64,000 nucleotides of DNA. It comes from JAKACA01 sp050010115. GTDB lineage: Bacteria; Actinomycetota; Acidimicrobiia; Acidimicrobiales; Bog-793. Both the position numbers and the translations under genes were made by a program. Shown here in pieces: positions 8,423-17,343 of this stretch (positions are counted from its first letter, which is position 1; every line of letters begins with the position of its first letter). The notes beneath the pieces are model-generated. The model was not told the DNA's origin, did not search any database, and was given only the letters and a program-made list of their open reading frames with translations. The DNA lies in NCBI GenBank assembly GCA_050010115.1, contig JBEKLQ010000007.1:1-64000 (forward strand), written 5' to 3'.

Positions 8423-10014
8423 ATCGGAGCGATTTCGGAGGCTCGTCGGTTGAGTCGAGGAGGCTGGTGCTCCATGCTCGCGAGGTGAGCCTTCGCCTTC
8501 GGCTGGTGCTGGGCCTCGTCGCGCTGCTCGTGCTCGGGCTCGGCTCGTTCGGTGTGGCGACCTATTCGCTGTATGCCCCATCCCAGTACCAGCGCCTCGA
8601 CGACCAGCTCCGGACGTCGCTCCCGTCCGTGAGCCTTCAGCTCCTCCAAAAGGCAGGCATCCGGTACTCGCCGTCGGGTGGCGGGGGCGACGGCGCGCCC
8701 GGAGGGCCCGGGGACAACGACTACGGCAGCGGCAAGGGGTCGAGCCCTTCCGGCGGGCAAGGTCCAGGGGCGCCGGCCATGCCGATCAATTCCCCGGTCC
8801 CTCCCGGGACCTTCGCGGAGCTCATCAGCGACACGGGCAAGGTGCTCAGCAAGATCGCCTACCTCACCTCCAGCAATGCCGCTCCGAGGCTTCCCTCCCC
8901 CATCGGCACAATGGGTCCAGACGGGCGTGTGCTCACCACCGGGTCCGTGGTCGGCAGCACGACCTGGCAGATGCTGTTGAGCTCCGCAGCCCCCAGCCTC
9001 CCGGGCGGCCTCGTCGTCGTGGCGATCCCGACCGGCGGCGTGACGGGAGCCCTTCACCGCTTGCTCCTCATCGAGGCGGCCGTGGCCCTTGGCCTGCTCG
9101 CCCTCCTGTCCGCAGGCTCGTGGCTCCTCCTGCGAAGGGGCTTGCGGCCCCTCGAGCAGATGGCCACGACTGCCCGTTCGATCGCAGCCGGCGACCTGTC
9201 GCAGCGCGTCGGTCCGGAGCAGGGGCCGACCGAGATCGCCGAGCTCGGGCGCGCCCTCAACACGATGCTCTCCGACATCGAGGACGCCTTCGCCGAACGA
9301 GCCGAGACCGAGCAGCGCCTCCGCCGCTTCCTCGCCGATGCCTCCCACGAGCTGCGGACGCCACTGACCTCGATTCAGGGGTTCGCAGAGCTGTTCCGCA
9401 TCGGGGTGAACAGCGAGCACGTCGACCAGGCGACGATCGCCCGCCGGATCGAGGACGAAGCTGCCCGCATGCGAACTCTCGTCGAGGATCTCCTGCTGCT
9501 CGCCCGCCTCGACCTTGCTCCCGAGCCACAGCAGGAGCCTGTCGACCTCTCAGTGCTGGCGGCGGACGCCTGCAGCGATGCGGTGGCGATGGCACCGGAC
9601 CGACCGGTGACCCTGGATGCACCCGAGCCTGTCGAGGTGTTCGGCGACACCAACCACCTCCGCCAAGCCATCGCCAACCTCATCGCCAATGCCATCCGCC
9701 ACACCCCTGCCGGCACCCCCATCGACGTGGCGACACGCCTCGACGAAGGGATGGGTGTCGTGCAGGTGCGTGACCACGGGCCGGGTCTCGACGCGGAGGC
9801 CTTGGGTCATGCCTTCGATCGGTTCTGGCAGGCCAACTCGGCTCGCTCGGGCGAGGGGGCGGGCCTCGGCCTGTCCATCGTCGCCGCCGTAGCCAGCGAG
9901 CACGGCGGCAGGGCGGAGGCCGCCAACGTCCAGGCCAATGGAGACGGCCCTGGCGATGCCAGCCGCGGCGCCGTCTTCCGGATCAGCATCCCGACCAGAC
10001 GGCCGGAGCGCTGA
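8419..10014 (+). CDS. HAMP-domain sensor histidine kinase
   Basis: A 531-residue membrane kinase. The first transmembrane helix lies near residues 25-48, then an extracytoplasmic domain containing a Gly/Ser/Pro-rich stretch (about residues 85-120), a second helix near 215-240, a HAMP linker, a HisKA domain with phospho-acceptor His310 in DASHELRTPL, and a HATPase_c domain with N box (NLIANAIRHTP), G1 box (VRDHGPGL) and G2 box (GEGAGLGLSIV). It is the cognate kinase of the regulator just upstream. The low-complexity Gly-rich insertion in the sensor region makes a specific folded ligand pocket hard to predict. Confidence 0.93.
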   Translation: MNRSDFGGSSVESRRLVLHAREVSLRLRLVLGLVALLVLGLGSFGVATYSLYAPSQYQRLDDQLRTSLPSVSLQLLQKAGIRYSPSGGGGDGAPGGPGDNDYGSGKGSSPSGGQGPGAPAMPINSPVPPGTFAELISDTGKVLSKIAYLTSSNAAPRLPSPIGTMGPDGRVLTTGSVVGSTTWQMLLSSAAPSLPGGLVVVAIPTGGVTGALHRLLLIEAAVALGLLALLSAGSWLLLRRGLRPLEQMATTARSIAAGDLSQRVGPEQGPTEIAELGRALNTMLSDIEDAFAERAETEQRLRRFLADASHELRTPLTSIQGFAELFRIGVNSEHVDQATIARRIEDEAARMRTLVEDLLLLARLDLAPEPQQEPVDLSVLAADACSDAVAMAPDRPVTLDAPEPVEVFGDTNHLRQAIANLIANAIRHTPAGTPIDVATRLDEGMGVVQVRDHGPGLDAEALGHAFDRFWQANSARSGEGAGLGLSIVAAVASEHGGRAEAANVQANGDGPGDASRGAVFRISIPTRRPER

Positions 10015-10038
10015 ATCCAGGCCGGGGCCAAGTCCCGT

Positions 10039-10091
10039 CTGGGTGCCGACAGTGTCGTAAACGGCTCGTTTACAGCACTCTGGGCACCCAG
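10039..10091. terminator. Long two-tier hairpin after the sensor kinase gene
   Basis: Outer arms CTGGGTGCC (10039-10047) and GGCACCCAG (10083-10091) are perfect complements; inside them GTAAACG (10057-10063) and CGTTTAC (10067-10073) form a second perfect stem with a 3-nt loop. The position 25 bp after the kinase stop fits a transcription terminator, although it lacks a U-tract. A further GGCGCC-based dyad follows at about 10094-10128. Confidence 0.5.
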
Positions 10092-10136
10092 TCTCGGCGC
10101 CCCGGGCCTACGGCGCCCACCGAGCGATCGCCGAAG

Positions 10137-10376
10137 TTGGCGGGCTTGTGGATCGTGCTCTTCTTGTTGCTGCGCGTCCCGCTCGCACCCCCTGCCGCCG
10201 TCGTCGCCACGACGCTGGCGGTGCTGGCCGCCTCAGCAGTCTCGTCGGGCTGGGCTTTCACCACGGTCTCGGCCATGGGTGCCGGCGCGCTCGTGAGCCT
10301 CGGGCGCGCCGTGGTGCTGAGAGCACTCGTCGTCCGCCGGTCACCCGGCGCACCTGCGTATGCTCGTTTGACGTGA
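10137..10376 (+). CDS. Possible small membrane protein coupled to the flavoprotein gene
   Basis: A 79-residue frame from TTG 10137 with two hydrophobic stretches (LWIVLFLLLRV and a longer Ala/Val-rich one) and a basic C-terminus. Support comes from coding-like third-position GC and from its TGA overlapping the GTG start of the next gene (GTGA). The start codon is weak and no family is recognised, so it may be only leader sequence. It fills most of the 359-bp gap between the kinase and the flavoprotein; the rest of that gap is hairpin DNA. Confidence 0.35.
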   Translation: MAGLWIVLFLLLRVPLAPPAAVVATTLAVLAASAVSSGWAFTTVSAMGAGALVSLGRAVVLRALVVRRSPGAPAYARLT

Positions 10377-11830
10377 CCGGCCTGCCCGACGCAGTCGTCG
10401 TCGGGTCGGGGCCGAACGGCCTCGCCGCAGCGCTCACCCTCGCCCGGGCCGGTGTTGCCGTCCACGTGATCGAAGGCGCTCCCACCCTCGGTGGCGGCTG
10501 CCGAACCGAGGAGCTGACCCTCCCCGGCTACCGGCACGACGTGTGCTCGGCAGTCCACCCCTTGGCGGCCGCTTCGCCGTTCTTCCGGTCCGTGCCGCTG
10601 GCCGCCCACGGCGTCAGCTTCATCCAACCGCCCCTCCCGCTCGCCCACCCGCTCTCCGGCGGCGACGCAGCTGTGCTGGATCGGTCCGTTGAGGCTACGG
10701 CGTCCGCGTTCGGCCGAGAAGACGCTCGCGCATACCGCCGCATGATGACACCACTCGTCCGTGACGCCGACGCGCTGGTCGAGCTCGTGCTGTCACCCAT
10801 ACGCATGCCGCCCCGCCACCCGATCTCCGCCGGCTATTTCGCGCTCGGTGGCATCCCCTCGGTCACACGTCTCGCTCGCCGTTTCACCGGTGATCAGCCG
10901 AGAGCCCTCTCAGCTGGCCTCGCCGCCCACGCGATGCTCCCGCTCGACGCCCTTGGCACCGGCGCCTACGTCCTCCTGCTCGCCATGCTCGCCCACTCCG
11001 CCGGCTGGCCCGTCGTCAGTGGCGGCACCGATCGGCTGGTCTCGGCGCTGCGCGCTGAACTGGAGGCCGCCGGCGCCACGATCGAGACCGGCAGCTATAT
11101 CGAGCGGCTCGAGGAAGTCGAACCAGCCCGGGCTGTCCTGCTCGACATCGGCCCGGCGCAGCTGCTCTCCATGGCAGCCGATCGTTTGCCTTCCCGCTAT
11201 CGAGCAGCCCTACGGCGCTATAGCTACGGGCCCGGCGTCTGCAAGGTGGACTGGGCGCTCAGCGGGCCGGTGCCGTGGACGGCACCGGCGTGTCGAGTGG
11301 CCGCCACGGTGCACGTCGGCGGCACCTTCGAGGAGATCGCCCGCGGTGAGGCCGAGGTCGCGAGCGGCCGGCACCCGGACCGCCCATTCGTCCTCGTCGC
11401 CCAGCCGGGAGTCGCCGACGAGACCCGTGCGCCTTCTGGCCACCACACCCTGTGGGCGTACTGTCACGTACCGAACGGGTCCTCGATCGACATGGCCGAC
11501 CGGATCGAGACCCAGATCGATCGGTTCGCCCCCGCGTGGAGGGATCTCATCATCGGCCGTGCCGTCGCAACGGCCCGTGACGTTGCGCTCCACGACCGCA
11601 ACTACGAAGGCGGTGACATCAACGCCGGCGCCGGCACTCTCACCCAGACGATCTTTCGCCCCCTGCCGCGCTGGAACCCGTACCGGACACCTATCGAGGG
11701 CGCTTACCTCTGCTCATCATCCACGCCTCCGGGTGGAGGGGTCCACGGCATGTGTGGCGTACACGCCGGCGCCACGGCTCTCAAGGACCGCTACGGCATC
11801 AACCGAACCGGTCGCGGAGGTCGAACTTGA
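10373..11830 (+). CDS. Phytoene-desaturase-like FAD-dependent oxidoreductase
   Basis: A 485-residue flavoprotein. The N-terminal dinucleotide-binding motif is DAVVVGSGPNGLAAALTLARAG, followed by the CrtI-type GGGCRTEELTLPGY motif. The C-terminus PGGGVHGMCGVHAG resembles the FAD-contacting end of phytoene dehydrogenase-related NAD(P)/FAD oxidoreductases. No carotenoid genes are nearby, and this broad family includes amine oxidases and retinol saturases, so the substrate is unknown. GTG 10373 is supported by the GTGA overlap with the small frame before it and by the position of the nucleotide-binding motif. Its last 32 bp overlap the convergent acyl-CoA ligase gene. Confidence 0.85.
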   Translation: MTGLPDAVVVGSGPNGLAAALTLARAGVAVHVIEGAPTLGGGCRTEELTLPGYRHDVCSAVHPLAAASPFFRSVPLAAHGVSFIQPPLPLAHPLSGGDAAVLDRSVEATASAFGREDARAYRRMMTPLVRDADALVELVLSPIRMPPRHPISAGYFALGGIPSVTRLARRFTGDQPRALSAGLAAHAMLPLDALGTGAYVLLLAMLAHSAGWPVVSGGTDRLVSALRAELEAAGATIETGSYIERLEEVEPARAVLLDIGPAQLLSMAADRLPSRYRAALRRYSYGPGVCKVDWALSGPVPWTAPACRVAATVHVGGTFEEIARGEAEVASGRHPDRPFVLVAQPGVADETRAPSGHHTLWAYCHVPNGSSIDMADRIETQIDRFAPAWRDLIIGRAVATARDVALHDRNYEGGDINAGAGTLTQTIFRPLPRWNPYRTPIEGAYLCSSSTPPGGGVHGMCGVHAGATALKDRYGINRTGRGGRT

Positions 11831-13334
11831 GGACTTTGCCGGCTGGGTTTCTCGGGAGGACATCGACGATCTCCAGCCGGCTCGGCAGCTTGAACCGGGC
11901 CAGGCTCTCGGTGGCGAACTCCCGCAGTTCCTCGAGCGTGAGCTCCGCGTCGCCTTGGAGCACGACTACAGCGGTCACCGCCTCTCCCCAACGAGCGTCG
12001 GGCAACCCGATGACCGCCACATCGGCTACAGCCGGGTGCGTGTAGAGAATGCCCTCGACCTCGGCGGGGTAGACGTTCTCGCCTCCGGTGATCACCATGT
12101 CCTTGATGCGATCGGCCACGAAGAGAAACCCGTCAGCGTCGAAGTAGCCCACATCTCCCGTGTGGAACCATCCCTCGGGGTCGATAGCGGCCCTGGTGGC
12201 CTCAGGCCGGTTCCAGTAGCCCTTCATCACGTTCGGGCCGCGAACGCAGATCTCGCCTCGAGCCTGGGGCTCGGTCACCACGTTGTCGTCGGAATCCAGC
12301 AGGCGCACGTCGATGAACATCGGGGCCCGGCCGGCCGAGCCCACCTTCGCCAGCGCGTGCTCTGGCGTGAGGAACGTCACGCACGGTGCGGTCTCGGTGA
12401 GGCCGTAGCCCTGGTTGACCTGGATGCCACGGCCGATGAAGAGCTTGATGAGCGCTTCGGGCACGGGGGCGCCGCCGCAGACGAAGCTCCTGACGGTGGT
12501 GAGGTCGGCGTCAGCGAAGTCGGGGTGCTGGCTCACGAATAGCAACATGGCCGGGACGGCGAACGCGACCGTGACGTCGTAGCGGGCGATGTCCTCGAGG
12601 AACTTCCCCGGATCGAAGCTGCGGTGCAGGACGTTCTCAGCGCCCTTCATCCAGGCCTGCAAGGTCGTGACATTGAGGCCGCCGATATGGAACAGCGGTG
12701 CCACCACGAGCGAGACGTCGTTCTCCAGCAGGTCGGTGAGGAGCAACGCCGTCGTGTTGTTCCACCAGAGATTGGCGTGGGTGAGCATCGCTCCCTTCGG
12801 CCGGCCGGTCGTGCCCGACGTGTACATGATCAAGGCGACCTCGTCGGGGTCGACGGGCTCGCGAAGCGCCGGCGCGCCAGCTGCTGACTCAGCCTCGGCC
12901 CTGGCTGGGGCGAGGGTCGTCCACCCTTCGGCGGCACTCTCGGAGGCCAGGTACCGCTGGCACGGCAGCTCGTCGCGGACGGAGTCGATCGCGGCTCGGA
13001 GCATGTCGTCGGCGACGATCGTATGCACGCCGGCGTCGTTGATGATGAAACTCAGCTCTGGCGGGGTCAGCCGGAAGTTGAGCGGCACGAAGATGGCGCC
13101 GAGACGGGCGGCAGCGAACAGCGTCTCGAAGAACGCGGGGTGGTTCAGCCCGAGGAAGGCGACGCGGTCTCCATGCCGCACTCCCCCCTCGCGCAACGCC
13201 GCCGCGACGTGGTCGATCCGCTCGAGCATCGTTGCGTACGACCACGTCTCGCCTTCGAACGTGAGGCAGCGGCGGTTCGGCGTGAGCTTCACGCGCTCTT
13301 CGAACCATCCGCCCAGCGTGATGTCAACAGCCAT
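11799..13334 (-). CDS. Acyl-CoA synthetase (AMP-forming), ANL superfamily
   Basis: A 511-residue AMP-binding enzyme that would activate a carboxylic acid to its CoA thioester through an acyl-adenylate. Motifs: P-loop-like MYTSGTTGRPKGAMLTH, adenine-binding QGYGLTETAP, hinge GWFHTGDVGYFD, and the C-terminal lysine in LPRNPAGKVLKFDLR. Overall it is closest to medium/long-chain FadD-type ligases; chain length is not predictable. ATG 13334 is chosen because a strong GGAGG sits 5 nt upstream; the frame continues further upstream without a good start. Confidence 0.9.
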   Translation of the reverse strand: MAVDITLGGWFEERVKLTPNRRCLTFEGETWSYATMLERIDHVAAALREGGVRHGDRVAFLGLNHPAFFETLFAAARLGAIFVPLNFRLTPPELSFIINDAGVHTIVADDMLRAAIDSVRDELPCQRYLASESAAEGWTTLAPARAEAESAAGAPALREPVDPDEVALIMYTSGTTGRPKGAMLTHANLWWNNTTALLLTDLLENDVSLVVAPLFHIGGLNVTTLQAWMKGAENVLHRSFDPGKFLEDIARYDVTVAFAVPAMLLFVSQHPDFADADLTTVRSFVCGGAPVPEALIKLFIGRGIQVNQGYGLTETAPCVTFLTPEHALAKVGSAGRAPMFIDVRLLDSDDNVVTEPQARGEICVRGPNVMKGYWNRPEATRAAIDPEGWFHTGDVGYFDADGFLFVADRIKDMVITGGENVYPAEVEGILYTHPAVADVAVIGLPDARWGEAVTAVVVLQGDAELTLEELREFATESLARFKLPSRLEIVDVLPRNPAGKVLKFDLRDRFG

Positions 13335-13402
13335 AGCGACCTCCGTTTCTTCGGCGTTCATATTGCTATATCGGCGGCGTCGCCGGCGCCGCCACTCCTG
13401 GA

Positions 13403-13798
13403 TCACGGGAACAGCAGCGGGTTCCTCGCCGATGCCGCCAGCCCACCGGGCGCGAGTCCCTTCAGCCAGGCGGCGAGGTCGAACGGCTGCAGGTCGTCTG
13501 CGGGCTCGCTCACCCGGGCGCCGTCACCGAAGTAGATGACCGTCATCACCGGACGGTGACCGGCAGTCGGGTTGGCCAGCGCCCGGTGCAACGTCCAGCC
13601 GGCGTGGAAGGTCGCGTCGCCGACTGCGAGCGCACCGTGGCTCGTCGTGAGAATGCTCCGGTCGCGCACGGCCGCAGTCGAACCCGCGGTTCCACGGGTG
13701 TCGCAGAGCGTCATCAGGCAGTGTCGGCGTCCGCTCCACCCTCGGTGATGGTACTCATAGCCACGCCGGCTGTTCGGGGACGCCCGCCGCCTCTCGGG
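13403..13798 (-). pseudogene. 5'-truncated phytanoyl-CoA dioxygenase (PhyH) remnant
   Basis: The translated frame gives the C-terminal third of a PhyH-type Fe(II)/2-oxoglutarate dioxygenase: GDATFHAGWTLHRALANPT, containing the distal metal-binding His and the following 2-oxoglutarate-arginine region (RPVMTVIYFGDGAR). The N-terminal two thirds, including the HxD metal motif, are absent: the frame is closed by a stop at 13799-13801 and the neighbouring ACT gene already occupies that DNA. It looks like a decayed gene, possibly cut when the ACT gene was brought next to it. An ATG at 13714 could give a 103-residue product, unlikely to be an active enzyme. Confidence 0.6.
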
Positions 13799-14513
13799 TC
13801 AGCCGAAGGCACCCATCGCCCGCCTTGGTAGTCACTGCCGGATGAGTCGCCCTCCGTGAGGCGAGCGCGAGGTCACGCCACCTGCCGTCGGCGATCCGGC
13901 ACAGCTGTTGGAGCTGGCGTCTCTCGCGGCTGCGAAACGGCGGCCCATCCCGCCCGGCGACCACGATCAGCTCGGCGGAGCCGAGGGATGCCCACGCGAG
14001 GTCGCGCGGACCTGCCAGCTCGCCGTCCGAACGCATGGTCTGCCCGGCACTGGCTCCGGCGACGAAGACCGCAAGCCACTCCGCTGCCGGTGGCGCTCCA
14101 GCGGTGGCGACGATGACTGGACCACCCGTCGGAAGATCGACAGCTGCCGCCCAGTCGCAGGAGAACACCGAGCAGACGCCGCGTACCAGCGCCGCCTCCA
14201 GCTCCGAGCAACTGGCGCCCTCCGTGAGCGACACGGCGACGTCGAGGACGTCCGAGGCCGGGTGGGGACTGCGGGACACGATCTCGCGCACATCCTCCAC
14301 GTCCACACCACTGAGCGATCCGACGGCATCGACGAGCAGTCCCGCCGTCAGTCCGTCCGACACGTCGACTGTGAGCTCGTCCACCGCCCGGGCGCCGTCA
14401 CGTTCGAGGATGTCGATGCCGACGAGGTCTGCCCCGACCTCCCCAATACGGGTGGCCAGCGTTCCGAGCGACCCGGGTCGGTCCGCTAGCCAGACCCTGA
14501 GCACGTACCTCAT
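13755..14513 (-). CDS. ACT-domain protein, possible regulator
   Basis: A 252-residue protein. Residues 1-75 form an ACT domain (LRVWLADRPGSLGTLATRIGEVGADLVGIDIL), the small-ligand, often amino-acid-binding fold. The remainder has alternating strand-helix patterns suggesting a GAF-like second domain, with no catalytic motif recognised. ATG 14513 is chosen because the ACT domain starts at its first residues. Convergent on nothing; its 3' end overlaps the PhyH remnant. A sensing role is inferred. Confidence 0.7.
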   Translation of the reverse strand: MRYVLRVWLADRPGSLGTLATRIGEVGADLVGIDILERDGARAVDELTVDVSDGLTAGLLVDAVGSLSGVDVEDVREIVSRSPHPASDVLDVAVSLTEGASCSELEAALVRGVCSVFSCDWAAAVDLPTGGPVIVATAGAPPAAEWLAVFVAGASAGQTMRSDGELAGPRDLAWASLGSAELIVVAGRDGPPFRSRERRQLQQLCRIADGRWRDLALASRRATHPAVTTKAGDGCLRLTREAAGVPEQPAWL

Positions 14514-14757
14514 CACAGTGTGGACGCTACGCCTGCAATGTGAATGGAGCGTTGCGTACGTGCGAACGGTGTAGGAACTCTGGCCACTCGCGACGACGAG
14601 CGTGCCGCGGGCGTGGATCTCGGACGACACCGACTCCAAATAGGGCACAAGGACTCTACAGACGGCGCGGACGAAGAGCACATCCTATTATTCGAAGGAA
14701 GATCCGCGATCCAGGGGACCCACCGGGTATCCCGTCTGGCACGAGGGAGGTCCGGCG

Positions 14758-16308
14758 ATGGCCGAGGGCACGGGTGTTGCGACGGGCAACGGCAGCGGTA
14801 AAACGCGGGGCGGGGCCCTGAGCCTCGATGCCGCTCCGGTGGCGGAGGGCTACGAAGCGTTCAAGCTGGAGCAACGTGGCATCGAGTTGATTCCCAAGGT
14901 GGACAGGAAGATGCGCCCCTCGGGTCTCTTCTGGATGTGGGCCGGGGCGATCTGGAACGTCGAGTTCCTCGTCTACGGCGCCCTCATGCTCTACTTCGGG
15001 CTCTCGTTCTGGCAGGCGGTGCTGGCCATCCTCGTCGGCAACCTCTTCTACGCGTTCCTCGGGTGGGCGAGCCTCCCTGGACCTGAGACGGGTACCACGG
15101 CGTTCATGGTCAGTCGAGCCCCCTTCGGTCGCAACGGCAACCGTGCCCCTTCCCTCTTCAACTGGATCACTCAGGTCGGCTTCGAGGTCGAAGGCATCGT
15201 CCTCATCGTGCTCATCATCGAGGCGATGTTCAGCAGAGAGGGAACGTTCCTCGATACTGGTGCGAAGGTCGCCGTGATCATCCTCGCGGTAGCCGTTCAG
15301 TTCATCGTGCCCTTCCTCGGCCACGCGACGATCATCAAGGTGCTGCGCTACCTGTCGTTCGTGTTCATCGTCGTCTTCGTCATCATGGCAGCCCTCGTCA
15401 TCCCGCACGCCCACCTGAGCAGCTTGCACCAGCACGCCTCATGGTGGATCTGGACGACCGGGCTCGTGCTCATCGTCTCCGCCGGCGGGCTCGGCTGGAC
15501 CGAGAACGCCGCCGACTACTCGCGTTACCTTCCCCGCGACACGCCCAAGGCGAAGACTTTCTGGTCCGCAGCGCTCGGAGGGGCGATCCCCTCCATCCTG
15601 CTCGAGCTCCTCGGGGCCGCTGCCTATCTCATCAGTCCGAAGGCCATCGCAGTCACGGGTCTTCCATCGTCGTTCGCCAGCTGGTTCTTCTGGCCGTTCC
15701 TGATCCTCGCGCTCCCGCAGCTGTTCGCAATCAACAGCATCGACATGTACTCCTCGGGTGTCACGCTGCAGGCGATCGGAATCCCGCTAAAGCGGTGGGG
15801 CTGCGTGGTCATCGACACCGTCATCTCCGGCGCGGTGACGGCGCTCGTGATCTTCAAGGGCAACTTCTACACGGACCTCTCGGGTTTCCTCGACTACATC
15901 GTGGTGTGGCTCGGACCCTGGTTCGGCGTCCTCATAGTCGACTACATGCTTCGTCGGGGCCGCTACGACCTCGTTTCGCTGGCTGCCAAGCGAGGCGGTA
16001 TCTACTGGCGTGACGGTGGCTTCAACTGGAGGGCGCTCCTGTCCCTGGCGCTCGGCATGTTCGCAGCGATGATGTGGATCGATGCCGCCTTCTACGTGCC
16101 GGCCTACACCGGGCCGCTTTCGAACGGCACGCATGGCGCTGACTTCAGCTGGCTCTTCGGGTTGATCGTCGCCGGCGTTGTCTATGGTTTCCTGTCAATC
16201 CAGACCATCCGCAAGGAGACACTGCTTACTTCGGAGCCGTTGGAGCCGCTTACTTCGGAGCCGTTGGAGCCGCTTACTTCGGAGCCGTTGGAGCCGCCCC
16301 GCGCGTAG
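14758..16308 (+). CDS. NCS1-family nucleobase/allantoin-type permease
   Basis: A 516-residue inner-membrane transporter with about 12 hydrophobic segments. The N-terminal GIELIPKVDRKMRPSGLFWMWAGAIWNVEF and the PFGRNGNRAPSLFNWITQVGFE motif are typical of the nucleobase:cation symporter-1 family (cytosine, allantoin, hydantoin, thiamine and related substrates). GGAGG sits 7 nt before ATG 14758. The last 30 residues are a low-complexity tail made of three copies of LTSEPLEP encoded by a 24-bp tandem repeat, unlike any conserved permease tail. The 244 bp upstream shows no riboswitch I recognise. Confidence 0.9.
   Translation: MAEGTGVATGNGSGKTRGGALSLDAAPVAEGYEAFKLEQRGIELIPKVDRKMRPSGLFWMWAGAIWNVEFLVYGALMLYFGLSFWQAVLAILVGNLFYAFLGWASLPGPETGTTAFMVSRAPFGRNGNRAPSLFNWITQVGFEVEGIVLIVLIIEAMFSREGTFLDTGAKVAVIILAVAVQFIVPFLGHATIIKVLRYLSFVFIVVFVIMAALVIPHAHLSSLHQHASWWIWTTGLVLIVSAGGLGWTENAADYSRYLPRDTPKAKTFWSAALGGAIPSILLELLGAAAYLISPKAIAVTGLPSSFASWFFWPFLILALPQLFAINSIDMYSSGVTLQAIGIPLKRWGCVVIDTVISGAVTALVIFKGNFYTDLSGFLDYIVVWLGPWFGVLIVDYMLRRGRYDLVSLAAKRGGIYWRDGGFNWRALLSLALGMFAAMMWIDAAFYVPAYTGPLSNGTHGADFSWLFGLIVAGVVYGFLSIQTIRKETLLTSEPLEPLTSEPLEPLTSEPLEPPRA
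16225..16296 (+). repeat. 3 x 24-bp tandem repeat in the permease C-terminus
   Basis: Three perfect head-to-tail copies of a 24-bp unit beginning CTTACTTCGGAG, in frame, encoding three LTSEPLEP octapeptides just before the stop. Perfect identity implies recent expansion. Confidence 0.95.
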
Positions 16309-16348
16309 CCGGCTCCGGCACATGCCGGCGGAAGTGGCCGGATGACGC

Positions 16349-16364
16349 TGTCCCCTGCGGGACA
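16349..16364. terminator. Hairpin after the NCS1 permease gene
   Basis: TGTCCC (16349-16354), loop CTGC, GGGACA (16359-16364): a perfect 6-bp GC-rich stem 40 bp after the permease stop and upstream of the convergent TetR gene end. No U-tract. Confidence 0.45.
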
Positions 16365-16477
16365 CTGCCGATGCAGCGAATCAACCGGGCGAGGTGCGTC
16401 ACTGATGCTTTGTTGTCGACCACGGCGCGACCGCAACGTCTCGGCCGAGGTGGGCCGGTGGCTCGCTCGAGCCGGGC

Positions 16478-17239
16478 TCATCGACCCTGAGGAGCCCGCC
16501 CCCGACTCCGAGCACGAGGCCGGGACGGAACTGGGCTGATGATGGCCAGGCCGATCTCCTCCCCGGTCAGCCGCAGCGACTGATCGAAGAAACCCTCGCG
16601 ATCCTCCACCACCCCGACCAAGTGCCCGAACAGCTCGAAGCTCACGATCCCGAATATCTGCGTCCAGGCCATCAGCGCCCTCACGACGAGTTGCGCAGGC
16701 ACTCCACCCATGGCCTCGGCGGCGATCCGCTTGGCTTCCCGGCGGAGCTGGGGCGGCGTCGGGGGCAAGTCGGGCGGCGCCACGAGTGCGCCCGCCCAGT
16801 ACGCGTCCGCCACCAGGCCGGCCAAGATGAGCGTGACACGGCTCGCCGGCACGATCGTCTCTGACGGCGCGCGGTACCCGGGCACCGGCGACCCGTACAC
16901 GAGGGCGTACTCGTGGGGGTGCTCGAGCGCCCACCGGCGAATGGCCCGGCCGATCGCCATCCAGCGGGCCTCGTGGTCTCCATGGTCGCATGATCGGTCC
17001 GCAGCCTCCGCGGCGGCGCCGATGGCATCGTAGGCGTCGATGATGAGCGCCGTCAGCAAGTCGTCCCTCGACGCGAAGTACCGGTAGAGGGCGGAGGAGA
17101 CCATCCCGAGCTCCCGCGCCACCGCGCGGAGCGACAGGGCCGGGGCACCCTCGACAGCCAGCTGCCGCCGGGCCTCGTCCTTGATCTCCCGCGTGAGCTC
17201 AGCGCGAATGCGAGCGCGAGCAGTTGTCGGAGCGTCCAC
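16478..17239 (-). CDS. TetR-family transcriptional regulator
   Basis: A 253-residue regulator. The N-terminal helix-turn-helix is clear: LSLRAVARELGMVSSALYRYFASRDDLL at residues 36-63. The C-terminal ligand domain, with HPHEYALVYGSPVPGY and a later WTQIFGIVSFELFGHL, resembles the WHG-type C-terminal domain found in many actinobacterial TetR proteins. GTG 17239 gives a normal-length N-terminal arm. It is divergent from the methyltransferase at 17344 across about 105 bp, a plausible place for its operator and an obvious candidate target. Confidence 0.9.
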   Translation of the reverse strand: MDAPTTARARIRAELTREIKDEARRQLAVEGAPALSLRAVARELGMVSSALYRYFASRDDLLTALIIDAYDAIGAAAEAADRSCDHGDHEARWMAIGRAIRRWALEHPHEYALVYGSPVPGYRAPSETIVPASRVTLILAGLVADAYWAGALVAPPDLPPTPPQLRREAKRIAAEAMGGVPAQLVVRALMAWTQIFGIVSFELFGHLVGVVEDREGFFDQSLRLTGEEIGLAIISPVPSRPRARSRGRAPQGR

Positions 17240-17343
17240 GGTTCATTGTGGCACATACCGAGAGCAATGCTCATGATTCAGCGCACCGATCTCGCGAGAC
17301 GCTTGGAAGCGCCGCTACTCTCCAGACGGGAGAGGAGCGTGCG

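Noticed and set aside
14583..14757. Riboswitch upstream of the NCS1 permease (TPP, purine or guanidine type)
   Set aside because: No conserved core of any of these motifs could be matched by eye.
14656..15435. Acidic, His-rich open frame antisense to the NCS1 permease
   Set aside because: Composition follows from the permease codons; no start context or motif.
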